The notes under the pieces are model-generated. The model was not told the DNA's origin and made no database searches. It saw only the letters and a list, made by a program, of their open reading frames with translations. Both the position numbers and the translations under genes were made by a program. DNA of 64,000 nt from contig NC_086283.1 in NCBI RefSeq assembly GCF_021018805.1, forward strand, positions 9,251,162 to 9,315,161, in the 5' to 3' direction. The stretch is from Prinia subflava. Its lineage: Eukaryota; Chordata; Aves; Passeriformes; Cisticolidae. Positions 40,801-49,876 of the stretch are shown here, piece after piece. Each line of letters begins with the position of its first letter. Within the stretch, counting starts at the first letter, position 1.

Positions 40801-43800
40801 TGACTGCACACTCCTATTAAGGGAAAAAACAACTGAAAATTTATGAAATAGAGTGTTGTAATTCTCATTAAGTGCTTTTAAAAAGACCCTTTTTAAAAGG
40901 GTATATTCATAATGTATGGATGATGTTTGGGAATGTATTTTGCTGTATTAATATAACCTTCATAATCCCTTTTAAGATGACAGAGCTTGCTTCTGTTTAA
41001 GAATGATTATGCAGAAGCTCTAGCATACCCAATTGGGTTACATCAGATAACTCTGAGCAATCTCAAGAAAATCCTTTGTTTGAGTTTTGTTTTAATCAAG
41101 GAAGGGAGGAAAAAGAGTCAACAGATTAGTCACTCAGTAATTCCATTTCCCAGCACACCGTTTGCAGGAGTTGGCCATCTCTTCCGCTCAAAGAGTGTGG
41201 AGAAAACAAAAAAGTCTTACAGATCAAGAGCCAGCTCCAGACTGTTTGAAGTGGACCTCTTGTTAGGATTTTAGAACAATCTAATTTTTATGCCATATCT
41301 GTTGTCTCATTTCTTGGTAGGTGGAAATCAGCTGCTGCTGTCAGAAAAACTTCTGTTGTAATGAGCAATCTGAAATCTAGGGTGCTGCATTGTTTTCACA
41401 AATGTAGCCTTTCTTCTAACCTTTGTGATCTCTAAATATACTTGATAGGTCGTGGTTCATGCCTGGAGCTCTTTGGAGCCCGTTTGCACCCTTGCCAAAG
41501 AAGGTTTGACCGTTAAAGCTCAGAGTGCTGTCCCCATCTACAAGGAGTCCATCAGTGACCTTCTGGAAAGATGCAGAAATTGTACCAGGAAAAGCTGTAT
41601 TATTACTTTCTGTCTCGTGGGAGAAGATGGGCTCCAGAGTCCTACGAACCATTACTTCCTTTCATCCCTCAAGGATGCTGTGGGATTAGAAAAGACCCAG
41701 CTTCGTGTAAGCATCAATCATGCTAAATTACTGTATTTGGTTTTGCTAATCTTACTGTTTTGTTTGCCAGCTATGGAGTGTCTGATTCCTCCAAATGTTT
41801 TTCCTCCCTCGTTGTTGCTATTCTGGCTTCCAGGTTGAGTTCAAAATCGGATTTTTTTTTAATTGGTGGGGTTTGTTTGTTTGTTAGTGTTTTTTGTTTG
41901 GGATTTGTTTTGTTTTAATAATGAAATCTTCCTTTCATTTGTTTAGATTGTCTTCCACCTTACAGCATTGCTCCTTACTTTCTTTTTGTCCCTAGACAGC
42001 AAATAGCATCATGACAAGTGTTTTGGCTTGCAGACAGCACTGTGTGTCAGGATTAGGTGATTCTAGTTCCGCTGAGTGTGGAGTGCATTATTGTCAGCAG
42101 TATTTCCTCTGGATGTGCTCATGCTCTCAGATCAGTGTAACATTGCTAACACACTGTATTGCATGCTCCTTTCCTCCTCCTTCAAATCCCTGCCCTCCAG
42201 TGAGGGTTCTGATTTGCATAATAGTCATTATTTCTTAATAGCTGGTGAGTGTGTCAGTCTCCTAAACAGGCACAAAAAGCATCCGTGTTGTATAACACTG
42301 TCATTTAGTCCATTTGCTGCTTTTTCCTAGATTTCTTCTGCTCATAGCAAGCTTGCTGTATATCTAGAGAGCATGCATGCCCTGTGTGTGCACACACATT
42401 TTGTTAAGCCTCACTCAGCCTGTACATCTTATTGGAAAATTCACCATCAGATGGGCAGGATGAGGACCTTTGTGTTCTCACATTTGGCTTTCAAACTGCA
42501 GCTTTGCTCTTTAGTGCTAAACTGAACAAGGGGGGAATAGAGGTCTAATCTCTTTGAATCTGGACCAGCATAATTGCTTTGCAAAAAAGAAAATGGGCCA
42601 GATTTTCCCTTCTTATCTCTTTCACAGCAGCACAGCCTGCCTCCTGAGTATACAAAGAAAAGAAATCAGCCTGTTTTAATTTTTTTTTCATCTGGTGGTG
42701 CAATCTGGAGTCTGAGTCATGCTGCGAGGAGATTTTTTGTTTGTTTTGGTTTCATTTGTTGGTTTATGGATGATATTAATAAGAAAAGCTCTGCAACTGG
42801 AGTATCTTTGGAAAATTTCATTCCTTTGTGTTGCAACTGTGTTGTCTTTGCAATACTAACTAATAGGGATAGCTAGCATAGCTAGATAAATGCAAAGTGG
42901 TAATTTTAAGAAATGTGATTAAAAAAATGACTGTTTTGCAAGAGGCTGGTATGTATAAACTTAGATACTAAAAAACTAACTAGACTTTCAAATGCCTTGG
43001 TAATCCAAGAGCTACTGTTCATGGCATTGCTTTTAAAAAGCAACAAAAGCATTAGTATTTCTTCAGGAGACAAAATGTATAGAGGATGTGTGCTTTTTCC
43101 CAAAAATTAATAGCATTGCTTTTCTTGTAAAACCGTAACATGATGTCTGTGCTGACTGTAATTTGTCCTCTTTTTATAGATGGTTAATTGGTATTTGAAA
43201 GTTATGTAGTATAAGCTTTAATTATGGTGAATGCAGAGTGTTGCATGAAAATGCATCCTGGTTGGGATTTCAAGTCTCTCTGAAATTTAAGTACTGATAG
43301 AACTTAATCTAAAACATTATACCTTGACTTGATATTTTACAATGATTTTTAAAAATATTTTATTTAATGAAGTATAAGGGCTTCACTGCCATGATACTTT
43401 AAGATGAGATTGCTTTCTGTTTTACCAGGATTTTTACCAGCTTTTGCTTCTGTGTATTTTTATTATGTATGTAAGTGAAAGACAAGCTCTTTTAGTAGAT
43501 GTAAATTGATAAGTTGAGTGAAGTGTTGGTGAAAGAACAAATCTCTTTCAGTGCAGTATGTATGGGATACCAGTACTATGTAGAAGTTAGATTACCTCTA
43601 TTCAGTTATTCTCATGAGAAGATGGCAAAGTGATAATGCTTCTTGGCACTTTTCTACAATCTGTGGTATTCTGTAGGAAAGCTCTAGTAACTTTTGCAGT
43701 TTTTGCATGATTCTTACATATGAAGAATATTAATTTTGAACAAATGTGGTTGTTCAGCTTGTTTTACTGACATGCAGGTCTTTCCCAGTTTCAGTGTAAC

Positions 43801-44085
43801 TGGGGTCTTCTTTAACACATATTTTTTTTTATAATACAGTTTTTTTTATTTCTCTTTCAGGCCTCTGTATTCCAACAAGATGATGTTTATATTTTTGTTC
43901 TTCAGACCACCGCAATTGCTCCTTTTGTTACTCTGGATGTAGGGAGTATAAAAGGCAGATTTAGTGATAATGGTTTCCTCATGACTGAAAAGAAGAAAAT
44001 GGTTGTGTTTTATCCTTGGGAACCTACCAGTGTTGAAGAACTAGAAAGTTCACTAATCTTGACCTCTCTACTGGATGTTGTCTAA
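7723..44085 (+). CDS. MANBA: MANBA, lysosomal beta-mannosidase, exons 2-17 (spliced CDS, 5'-partial)
   Basis: The product is beta-mannosidase (EC 3.2.1.25, GH2), the lysosomal exoglycosidase that removes the beta-linked mannose at the non-reducing end of N-glycan remnants such as Man-beta-1,4-GlcNAc. Sixteen exons, each with AG before and GT after, splice in one frame to 2463 nt: 820 residues and TAA. With the 59 residues expected from exon 1 this equals the 879-residue human protein. The acid/base Glu (GNNENE, exon 11, codon 27655-27657) and nucleophile Glu (SEYG, exon 12, codon 29903-29905) are present. N-glycosylation sequons NWT, NVT, NMT and NCT are visible, as expected for a lysosomal glycoprotein. 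Exon 1 with the signal peptide lies upstream of the window. The 3' neighbour is NFKB1 in convergent orientation, as in human. No frameshift or premature stop was seen, so the gene looks intact. Confidence 0.97.
7818..8319 (+). other. MANBA: MANBA intron 2
   Basis: A short GT-AG intron. An open frame runs out of it into exon 3 but has no coding similarity. I see nothing else in it. Confidence 0.9.
8320..8425 (+). CDS. MANBA: MANBA exon 3
   Basis: It encodes [15 protein letters not shown]...TDNMFNRY, human-equivalent residues 92-126. The acceptor is TTCTCTAG and the donor GTAAGT, ending in phase 0. It contains an NVT glycosylation sequon. The open frame continues upstream and downstream into intron, but the splice sites and the family alignment fix the limits. 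Confidence 0.95.
8601..8642. repeat. Two adjacent short hairpins
   Basis: The first is TTTCCACTA / TAGTGGAAA (8601-8609, 8615-8623). The second is AGGGTCT / AGACCCT (8625-8631, 8636-8642). They are one base apart, in MANBA intron 3. Confidence 0.9.
9015..9070. repeat. AT-rich low-complexity (AATAA)n-like
   Basis: Irregular AATAAAATAATAT-type repeats, in MANBA intron 3. Confidence 0.85.
10404..10574 (+). CDS. MANBA: MANBA exon 4
   Basis: It has 57 whole codons (human-equivalent residues 127-183), starting [11 protein letters not shown] and ending [10 protein letters not shown], with acceptor GTGCTAG and donor GTAAGA. It covers the remainder of the N-terminal beta-sandwich domain. Confidence 0.95.
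10575..13180 (+). other. MANBA: MANBA intron 4
   Basis: AT-rich unique sequence. I see no gene or repeat I can name. Confidence 0.9.
13181..13304 (+). CDS. MANBA: MANBA exon 5
   Basis: It encodes [20 protein letters not shown]..., human-equivalent residues 184-224 plus one base (ends in phase 1). The WDWGP...GIW motif is characteristic of GH2 beta-mannosidases. The acceptor is TTTTCCAG and the donor GTAAGT. Confidence 0.95.
13305..15654 (+). other. MANBA: MANBA intron 5
   Basis: Unique sequence. I see no gene or repeat I can name. Confidence 0.9.
15655..15830 (+). CDS. MANBA: MANBA exon 6
   Basis: It completes a Val codon and encodes [12 protein letters not shown]...FVNI-type sequence ending LLVNINK, human-equivalent residues 225-283. 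It belongs to the immunoglobulin-like second domain of GH2 enzymes. The acceptor is TTATTTAG and the donor GTAAGG; it ends in phase 0. Confidence 0.94.
15831..18403 (+). other. MANBA: MANBA intron 6
   Basis: Unique sequence. Short open frames near 16.4-16.9 and 17.3-17.7 kb show no family resemblance. A 9-bp repeat ttatacatg is duplicated just upstream of exon 7. Confidence 0.88.
18404..18514 (+). CDS. MANBA: MANBA exon 7
   Basis: A 37-codon exon (human-equivalent 284-320), recognised from [18 protein letters not shown]. It matches the exon that must bridge exons 6 and 8 and keeps phase 0 at both ends. The acceptor follows TATGTTCAAG and the donor is GTGAGC. A longer open frame in another phase overlaps it and is a shadow. 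Confidence 0.93.
19666..19706. repeat. Inverted poly(T)/poly(A) tracts
   Basis: A run of ten T (19666-19675) is followed by a run of ten A (19697-19706) with a purine-rich GGGAAAAGAGGGG between. The arms could pair. Confidence 0.8.
19834..19848. repeat. (CA)n microsatellite
   Basis: A pure CA run of about 7.5 units, with further interrupted CA dinucleotides just upstream. Confidence 0.95.
20361..20378. repeat. 18-bp perfect palindrome
   Basis: AGAGCTCTATAGAGCTCT equals its own reverse complement. It lies in MANBA intron 7. Confidence 0.95.
23578..23729 (+). CDS. MANBA: MANBA exon 8
   Basis: It encodes [12 protein letters not shown]...[15 protein letters not shown], human-equivalent 321-371, leading into the catalytic (beta/alpha)8 barrel. 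The acceptor is TTTTCACAG and the donor GTAAGC; it ends in phase 2. Confidence 0.97.
23730..24815 (+). other. MANBA: MANBA intron 8
   Basis: Unique sequence with a T-rich stretch before the acceptor. Nothing else seen. Confidence 0.9.
24816..24933 (+). CDS. MANBA: MANBA exon 9
   Basis: It encodes [20 protein letters not shown] and then [19 protein letters not shown], human-equivalent 371-410. The NxLRVWGGG and YE.D.FYD.CDE.G motifs are family signatures in the catalytic barrel. The acceptor is TTTGACAG. The donor GTAAAA is a weak match to consensus. Confidence 0.97.
24934..27005 (+). other. MANBA: MANBA intron 9
   Basis: Holds a 21-bp direct repeat at 25759-25808 and an imperfect hairpin TGATCTTT / AAAGATCA at 26497-26521. 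No gene seen. Confidence 0.9.
25759..25808. repeat. 21-bp direct repeat, 8-bp spacer
   Basis: The 21-mer beginning caagatttagattgtattga occurs identically at 25759-25779 and 25788-25808. It lies in MANBA intron 9. Confidence 0.95.
27006..27092 (+). CDS. MANBA: MANBA exon 10
   Basis: It has 29 codons, [13 protein letters not shown]...AEVSHQ (human-equivalent 411-439), in the catalytic barrel. The acceptor CCCTTGTAG is good; the donor GTATTT is a weak match to consensus. Both ends are phase 0. Confidence 0.97.
27093..27603 (+). other. MANBA: MANBA intron 10
   Basis: A short intron bounded by the weak GTATTT donor and a TTTCAG acceptor. Nothing else seen. Confidence 0.9.
27604..27771 (+). CDS. 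MANBA: MANBA exon 11 (catalytic acid/base Glu)
   Basis: It has 56 codons, human-equivalent 440-495. The motif [14 protein letters not shown] carries the Asn-Glu pair; the Glu coded at 27655-27657 falls at position 457, the proton donor of the human enzyme. The exon ends [15 protein letters not shown] before GTAAGT. Confidence 0.98.
27772..29728 (+). other. MANBA: MANBA intron 11
   Basis: AT-rich unique sequence with a small ATA run near 28.83 kb. It separates the exons for the two catalytic glutamates. No gene seen. Confidence 0.9.
29729..29947 (+). CDS. MANBA: MANBA exon 12 (catalytic nucleophile Glu)
   Basis: It has 73 codons, human-equivalent 496-568, beginning [15 protein letters not shown]. 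The [13 protein letters not shown] motif contains the nucleophile Glu at 29903-29905, position 554 by human numbering. The acceptor is AATCCCAG and the donor GTAAGG; both ends are phase 0. Confidence 0.98.
29948..31251 (+). other. MANBA: MANBA intron 12
   Basis: Holds a 19-bp direct repeat at 31132-31173 just before the acceptor. Nothing else seen. Confidence 0.9.
31132..31173. repeat. 19-bp direct repeat near MANBA exon 13
   Basis: tggatgatgtcagtaggct occurs at 31132-31150 and 31155-31173, ending 78 bp before the exon 13 start. Confidence 0.95.
31252..31416 (+). CDS. MANBA: MANBA exon 13
   Basis: It has 55 codons, [20 protein letters not shown]...KDMIYLTQ, human-equivalent 569-623. The acceptor TTTTTTGAAAG is less typical than its neighbours; the donor is GTAACA. 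Both ends are phase 0. Confidence 0.96.
31417..33137 (+). other. MANBA: MANBA intron 13
   Basis: Unique sequence. The open frame at its 3' end continues into exon 14 but is not conserved coding sequence. Confidence 0.88.
33138..33282 (+). CDS. MANBA: MANBA exon 14
   Basis: It encodes [15 protein letters not shown]...[20 protein letters not shown] (human-equivalent 624-671), ending in phase 1 before [16 protein letters not shown] is a GH2 beta-mannosidase signature of the barrel. The longer open frame starting near 32865 is intron read-through. Confidence 0.97.
34127..34142. repeat. Poly(T), 16 bases
   Basis: An uninterrupted T run in MANBA intron 14. In the - sense it is a poly(A), but I recognise no retroposed gene beside it. 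Confidence 0.9.
36815..38037 (+). mobile_element. CR1 non-LTR retrotransposon, 3' part with decayed reverse transcriptase
   Basis: The + strand follows the sauropsid CR1 ORF2 3' half. Recognisable peptides include SSLTNLI, CLDFSKA, QGSVL and KLGG, then the [11 protein letters not shown]...[11 protein letters not shown] region and CCCAGGGAAGTGGT. It ends at 38010-38037 in a degenerate form of the CR1 3' terminus (AATGGTTCTACTGTTCTAT). The polymerase motif normally FADD reads FAIN, and stops and frameshifts interrupt the frame, so it is dead. A heptamer gtgacaa is amplified at 37751-37777. It lies in MANBA intron 14, sense orientation. The 5' end is approximate. Confidence 0.9.
37751..37777 (+). 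repeat. Heptamer tandem repeat inside CR1 (acaagtg)
   Basis: The unit acaagtg is repeated about 3.5 times. CR1 copies usually have a single CAAGTGACAGG here, so this is probably local slippage after insertion. Confidence 0.8.
39307..39331. repeat. Perfect inverted repeat, 11-bp arms, 3-nt loop
   Basis: TTGGGAAAGCT (39307-39317) and AGCTTTCCCAA (39321-39331) are exact reverse complements around CAA. Degenerate copies of the TTCCCAAGAAA block follow to about 39395. It is about 230 bp upstream of MANBA exon 15. Confidence 0.95.
39560..39702 (+). CDS. MANBA: MANBA exon 15
   Basis: It completes a Glu codon and reads [20 protein letters not shown]...[15 protein letters not shown], human-equivalent 672-719. 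The acceptor is CATTTTTAG and the donor GTAAGT. It follows the 6.3-kb intron 14, the longest complete intron of the gene here. Confidence 0.96.
39703..41448 (+). other. MANBA: MANBA intron 15
   Basis: Holds the 16-bp-arm inverted repeat at 40457-40494 and a 17-bp near-palindrome ACCCTTTTTAAAAGGGT at 40886-40902. Confidence 0.9.
40457..40494. repeat. Perfect inverted repeat, 16-bp arms, 6-nt loop
   Basis: The left arm ACTACTAGTTCCAAAA (40457-40472) and right arm TTTTGGAACTAGTAGT (40479-40494) are exact reverse complements around CAGTAA. It lies in MANBA intron 15. Confidence 0.97.
41449..41706 (+). CDS. MANBA: MANBA exon 16
   Basis: It has 86 codons, [13 protein letters not shown]...[15 protein letters not shown]...[16 protein letters not shown], human-equivalent 720-805, in the C-terminal beta-sandwich domains. 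It has an NCT sequon. The acceptor is CTTGATAG and the donor GTAAGC; both ends are phase 0. Confidence 0.96.
41707..43860 (+). other. MANBA: MANBA intron 16
   Basis: T-rich stretches (GTTTGTTTGTT near 41.87 kb) and unique sequence. No gene seen. Confidence 0.9.
43861..44085 (+). CDS. MANBA: MANBA exon 17, terminal coding part
   Basis: It encodes the last 74 residues (human-equivalent 806-879), including [20 protein letters not shown] and FYPWEPTS, and ends in LLDVV followed by TAA at 44083-44085. The acceptor follows a strong pyrimidine tract ending TCTCTTTCAG. Confidence 0.97.
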   Translation, partial: ASVFQQDDVYIFVLQTTAIAPFVTLDVGSIKGRFSDNGFLMTEKKKMVVFYPWEPTSVEELESSLILTSLLDVV

Positions 44086-44925
44086 GACTACTTCATTTCC
44101 TTCTAGATAAAGAGTGAAACGGGAGGAGAAAAAAAAATAGAAGAATTTGACTGAAGCTGGAGTGACATACACTTTGAGCTGGCTGAAGAATAGCATACTC
44201 TCTATTCCTGTCATGTGAATTTTAAATGCTGGTTCAATGTAAAGATACCAATGGCAAACCTTACATATAATATATGTGGTGTACTGAAAGCACATCTATA
44301 TTTTTTTCTAGTTTCACTATACTGTAAGTGGAAATCCATTTTAGAATAACAGCAAGGTATGCTGGGAGCAAGGGGGAAGGACAGGGAGTGAAGATGGGAC
44401 TACCTCCAGTGGGCCACAGAGCCAGTCCGTGGGCAGGTTGCTAAACATTTGTCTGGTCTGTCGGATATGGTTTGAAATGCAGCTAGGATCTTGCTGGGGT
44501 TTCACAAGGATACTCTGTCCACCCAAGCGAATATTTTCTTGCAGAGCAGAATCAGCACTGAATTGGTGCTGCTGGCTGATGACCATGACATTGATGATAT
44601 AAAACCAGCTCTAGGCGATACTTGCTGGTGGTGTGGGGGGAGCAGCTGTGTGTTCCACTGGAGAACTCAGAATGGAGGTTGATTTCAGTGGTGATCAGTG
44701 TTAATGGGCAGAGAGCATACTGACTGATATTTTGGTGTTAACCAAAACTGACATGCTCCTGAGCAAGAGGAAGAACTTATAAATGAAAGGGAAATTATAA
44801 GTGTGAGTTTCTTACAAATGCTGTATTGGGTCACCAAAACAACTAACTGCAGTTGCATCTGATTCAAAACTAGTCCTAGTTAAAAGAAGACATGCAAACA
44901 ATAAAAATATGGATGTGTGCCAATG
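44086..44925 (+). other. MANBA: MANBA 3' UTR (end approximate)
   Basis: Sequence after the MANBA stop up to the first AATAAA with a GT-rich downstream element. The end is an estimate; later AATAAA copies at 44942-44947 and 45098-45103 could serve instead. Confidence 0.5.
44900..44905 (+). terminator. MANBA poly(A) signal candidate (AATAAA)
   Basis: The canonical hexamer lies about 815 nt after the stop and is followed within 10-15 nt by GGATGTGTGCC, which resembles a GU-rich downstream element. A second AATAAA lies 37 nt further on. Confidence 0.5.
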
Positions 44926-44949
44926 TTTATAGATTCTGTAAAATAAATA

Positions 44950-47900
44950 GGGAAAATGACAGTCATGAGTACAACTTCATAAATGCAGGCAGTGACAAAG
45001 GATATTAAAAAGTTATTCTGAGAGGCATCATGAGCCGGCAAAACCAGAAAAATTCTTCAGATTTTTGGTGTCCTGGAATCAAAGTGGAATCAGCAGCAAT
45101 AAAGCCAATATAAGGTAAGAATGAAAAAATGTGAAGAAAATATGATTAATATGTACTGCTGCAGTGTATTAGGAAAAGGGCAAGTTAATATGGCTCTTAA
45201 TAGTGTTAAACAAATAAAACTTTGGAGGAATCACTTGTTTAAAGACAATCACGAGGCCTGTCTGGAGGTTAGTGATATTTGTTCATCTCAGTATACGAGT
45301 GAAGTTTGAGATAGGTAGAAAAGACCTTTTGGATTGCAAGAAGCAAAACCCATTCATTAATTTGGACCTCACCTAGCCTGTCACAATTTTTAGGCAAAAT
45401 CATGAAAGAAATTATGTGGTTTATGATTAATAAGTGATGAAGTGGCTATGCAAATGAAGTCTACCAGCAAAGTTATTATGTAACAGCATTCTATTATTTT
45501 TCTTCCCTGTTGGTTTCTGCAATTACCAGATTGACATAGCAAAGTTTGGGCAACTTTTAAAATCATTGCTGTTTTTGAAGGTCAGGACCTCCCTAAGGAG
45601 TAGATCCATTCTTTCTTGCTGAAAATCTTTAATTCAGCACTAGGTGTTGTTACGAAACATTAGCAATTGCTTAAGCCAATGCTTGAACTCAAAACAGTGT
45701 TTAAAAGAGAAGGTTGGCTTCAATTGTCATTTTAATGTCCTTAATATGTTCTTTTGGTTTCCTGGTGTTGTAGTAGGTGTGTATTTATAGAAGCTGTTCT
45801 CTTGCCATGCAGCAGCAGCTGTAACATGTGCTTTGGTTAACCATTTCCACTTGGTATTTTCGCAGTGGCCTCCTGTGCTATACTTGGTGACATTGTTCTG
45901 CCTTTGTCTCAGATCAGGGCAGAGATTGGAAGGCAGCACTGGACACACCCACCTTCCCAGCTGAGTGTTGTTACAGCTACAGCAGCACCTGTATTGCCAG
46001 TTCTGTCTGATGGGGGGTTGGCAGCAGGAGCATTAGGAGGAGTATTTGTTAGGTGTCATGGCTCTTGTCCTCAGTGTCATTACATTACTGGTGGCAGCAG
46101 TAGAGGGCACTGACCTATCAGTGTTCTTTGAGGATGCCTGAAATGTCTTGTTAAGGAGCAATGAGTTCTCTTGTGCTGATGGCCTTTGTTTGCTCCCGGG
46201 CCCCTCTGGGCTGTTCCCCACTGATGGCAAAAGCAGTAGCCAGAGTGCCCCACAGCCATGACAAATGCCATTCCAGAACAAAACATGAGAACAGGTTTTG
46301 GAAGACCACTGTATGATGTTGGCTAATCTGTTGTCCTAAAACCATTCTCTGGCTGAGATTTGGCTCCGAACTCATTGTGGGCTTGCAGAGGCCATTTGGA
46401 GGTTTAGAGGGCACCTGTTTGTTCATACTTTCTGCCACACAAGGAAGATTTATTTTGCTCTAGTTTATTGGACCATGTAATTGGAAGCTTTTTCAAGTTC
46501 TGCATCTCTCCAGGAAAGAAGCGTGCAAATGTATCTAAAAATTGCTCTTTAAGTAAGTGTTCATAGTTCTCTGTCAGTTTTTCTTGTTATCTGCTGTTTG
46601 CATACATTGTGGTCTGGACAGATTTTCTGCCTTAGAGGTACATCTTTCTTCAATACTTTTGCTTCTATTATTGTTCCCTTTTGGCTTTGGAGATGGGTAG
46701 CAGAGAGCATTTCAGTGACTTGAAGCAGTGTCAGGATCAGAGAAATGGGCTAATGAATTTCTTATTTTCAGTACAGGAGAGGTGGGTTTTGCAGCTTACA
46801 AGCCAGCTTTTTTATTGTCAGCCACTGTTTTCTTTCTTACTCACTTAGGGAAACAGGAACTCATGGTTTGACATTTTTATGACAGGTTTCAATCCAAGAG
46901 TTGTGTTTACATAAATTTGCTTTCCAGTCAGATGTTACAAGGTAGAAAAACAAAAGCCCCAAAGTCATTCAATTAGTGCGGAAACCCCAAATTTAAATTT
47001 AAAAAGGCCATCTCTGTAAGAAGTAGAGTCAGTCAGTCAGCAGAGACCTGTAAGTATCTGAACTACTGCTCTTCTGCATTGTGCATATACCAAGGGTGAC
47101 TGGATGGCTGAAATCCTATAGCCATCCATGAAAATTAGGTTTAAATGAGGCCATGGGAAACCTCTGCAGCCTTGGAAAAACGTCTTCCAGCCTGACTCTA
47201 AGTGGGACACCAGGCTTCGTAATGCTGAATGGAGAAAATCAACTCCTTGGTAATTAACTTTTGTCTGTTGCTGTAGGAATCTTCTGAAGTCAGCAAAAGT
47301 TTGGACTGGGCTGTTGGCCATTACTCTAGAACTGCTTTATATCAAGACATGATCATCCAGAAACGCCAGAATCTGTGGATGGTGGGTGAGTATTGACCAT
47401 TGCACCATGAGCTAGCGAATGGACACCACCATTCCTATCACTTTACTTGGGGGAAGCAAGGAGACTGGCTCTTTTTTCTTAAATGTGTGAAAAAAGCATT
47501 TTACTTTCCCAGGCAAGGGAAAAAAGACAGTTCATACACCACTACATGTAGGTAAGATTCTTATCCTTCCTGCAGCCCACGGAATCTCAGAATGCTGCCT
47601 AGAGCTTCCCACTACCAGGGATGTCCAGGGATGTCCAGATGATGCCAGGAAATACACAGGTGTAGCTGCCAATCTAAAATCGAGGGCACTTTAACTTCCT
47701 GAATAACTCATTTTATATCAAATGTAAAGAAGATCTGAAGAGATCTGTTGTCACAACTTTTGCTGCATTCCATAAGTTTCTGATGTTTATTACTGCAGTA
47801 GAGCAGCAGAATAACAGAGCGAGCTCTATTCCACTGCATGTACAGATTAAGTTTGGAGGTTTTTCTCTATAAGCGAGGTGTAGACAGATGCTCTCAGTAG

Positions 47901-49169
47901 TATTTTTCTATCTCTAAACAAAGGGAAAAAACCTAAAAGTATTGAAGCCTTTTTTATTAAATACACTGAAACTGAGGAGATGCCAGACTACCATTTAAAG
48001 CACTTCAATACACAGGGCCTAACTTGATGCAACATCTGGTGGTGAAGTGCTTTAAGGAAATACAGATCCAGGTGTCTTTTGGAGGTTTAAAAGCAGATCT
48101 GGTCAGAATTAAAGCTAGAAGGTGTGAAAAACAGCTAGGATGCCCTGGAGACCTGCAGGATTGTAGAAGCTTCTGTAAAAATGTCTGCCAGCCCCCTGAG
48201 CTGTGCTGGAAATTATGTGGCAGCAGAAGGTGTTTTACTAGGACAGCAGCTCTCCTAGGGCTCAAAAAGCCCCTCCACTCCTGGAATATGAGAACCTTTG
48301 CCTGTTTCTATTAGAGCTGGAATACAAAGAGAACACTGGAGAAGTACATAAATCGAACAAAAATCTGTATGCCTTAGACACTGCATAGATGAGGATTATA
48401 CATACAAGAAAGAAAGAACGGCACTTTTACTCATCTTCTCTGGAAGTAATTAAAGTTCTCAATAATTCAGATGGATTATAAATTTAATTTAAAAAGTTTT
48501 TTGTTACTTGTAGTTTAATTCATTACAGCAACTATCGACCGCTCTAGACATAACCATTCTTAAGGTTTATCTTGATTCATTTTCTCAGGAGGGACACCTA
48601 AGTTAGTGAAGACACAGCTGAACCAAGAACTCCTCTCAACACTCCATCTTTGTGCCAAAATTGGCTAGAAAGAAGTGACAATGCTACAGTGCCCCTCTTG
48701 GCTTTTTCATCATGAACTCTGATGCTTGTTCTGTTTAGTTGGGCCAGCATCAATAACAGGACACTCACCATCTCAGAATTCATGTCAGACAAGAAGAAGC
48801 ACTGCTCATGAGCACAGTTGCGACAGGAGATTCTAGATAGCCAAAAGGAGAGCTCATCATCTCTCATCAGAGATTTGCTGACACACTAAATAGTTGGTTT
48901 CAGTGTAAATGATTCTCTGCTGCCATAATGGTGAGAACTAAAACAAGGTAGAGGCTTTAATCTCAAAGCACAGCTGCTCACCAGTAGCGGATGGACCTGC
49001 TCTCCCTCCATAAAAGATATTTTAGCTTTAAGAAAGGTGGCTTTTAATCTTTAATTTATTTTAGTGCTTGGAAGTGAGCATGGTCTTGCATTGAAGCTTA
49101 ATCTTCAACGCAAAATCTTCAATACCTCTACTTGAAAAGTAATGTGAAAAATCACAGCAGGCACAGACA
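44950..49169. other. Intergenic gap between convergent MANBA and NFKB1 ends
   Basis: Only short open frames with no recognisable domain occur here. I see no exon, RNA gene or clear transposon. A 10-bp tandem duplication lies at 47615-47634. Transcripts of both genes end by running toward this gap. Confidence 0.7.
47615..47634. repeat. Two-copy 10-bp tandem repeat
   Basis: The decamer ccagggatgt occurs twice head to tail, followed by a partial third copy (ccag). Confidence 0.8.
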
Positions 49170-49876
49170 GGAGAATTAATTTTGGGGTTTTATTATAAAA
49201 GTAAAATAAAAATAAGCATTTAAAAAGCACATATTTTCAAAAAGGAACAGATACAAAAAAACCTATTTACAAGTAGGAAAATGCCAAACTTGAAAAAAAT
49301 TTGGAATAAGAGACACCAAAGTTAAGTTTAAATACATTATTTGAAATATACAAGATTTTTTTAGGATTCTATTTTTTTTCTCTGAGTTGTCACTATTGTG
49401 ATTAAAGTAATGATTTTTCATTGCCAGCTATTTTATAACATGTTTGCATGCAACTGTTCTGCAAAAATTATGAAGACAGCAGCTAAGAACTATATCCCCT
49501 GATTGCTCGTGTGCTTATTAACCTCCTTAGTAAGTTTGTATTATGCATTAACAAATGCCTTTTTTCAGCTGTAAAAGAAAGTCCTCACAGAGCAGGAAAG
49601 CTCTCTCAGTCTTTCACAGCATCCAGTCCTGTGTATTAATGCAGCAGTGGAGCTCTAGTTATTGTAAATGGCTTCTAAATGAGCACAATTAAATGTACTT
49701 GAGGAAGGAAGCTGTGGCTAGGAGTCAAATGCTGCAGTTGCCATTTGCTTGGGTTCAGGTGGGATTCTTCCAGTGTGCTTTTGTTGTGAGTTCCCTTCCC
49801 TCTAGCCAGGATGACACTGATGTAATTTGAAATGTCCCACTTGTTCCTGTAACTGCATATTGCTAACTGAAGATCA
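49170..49876 (-). other. NFKB1: NFKB1 3' UTR (end approximate)
   Basis: AT-rich sequence after the stop, about 700 nt, ending near the poly(A) signal at 49189-49194. A few ATTTA pentamers are visible in mRNA sense. The length is similar to what I expect for vertebrate NFKB1. Confidence 0.6.
49189..49194 (-). terminator. NFKB1 poly(A) signal candidate (AATAAA)
   Basis: In mRNA sense AATAAA is preceded by a U-rich stretch and followed 20-35 nt later by CTGTCTGTGCCTGC, a GU-rich downstream element. Confidence 0.6.

Noticed and set aside
46033..46438. Cluster of minus-strand open frames at 46.0-46.4 kb
   Set aside because: The overlapping frames are in different phases with no recognisable domain. 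They are not supported as a gene.
48024..48314. 96-codon Cys-rich + strand open frame in the intergenic gap
   Set aside because: The Cys spacing matches no family I know, there is no signal peptide, and there is no sign of a promoter or splice partner. Chance is the simplest reading.
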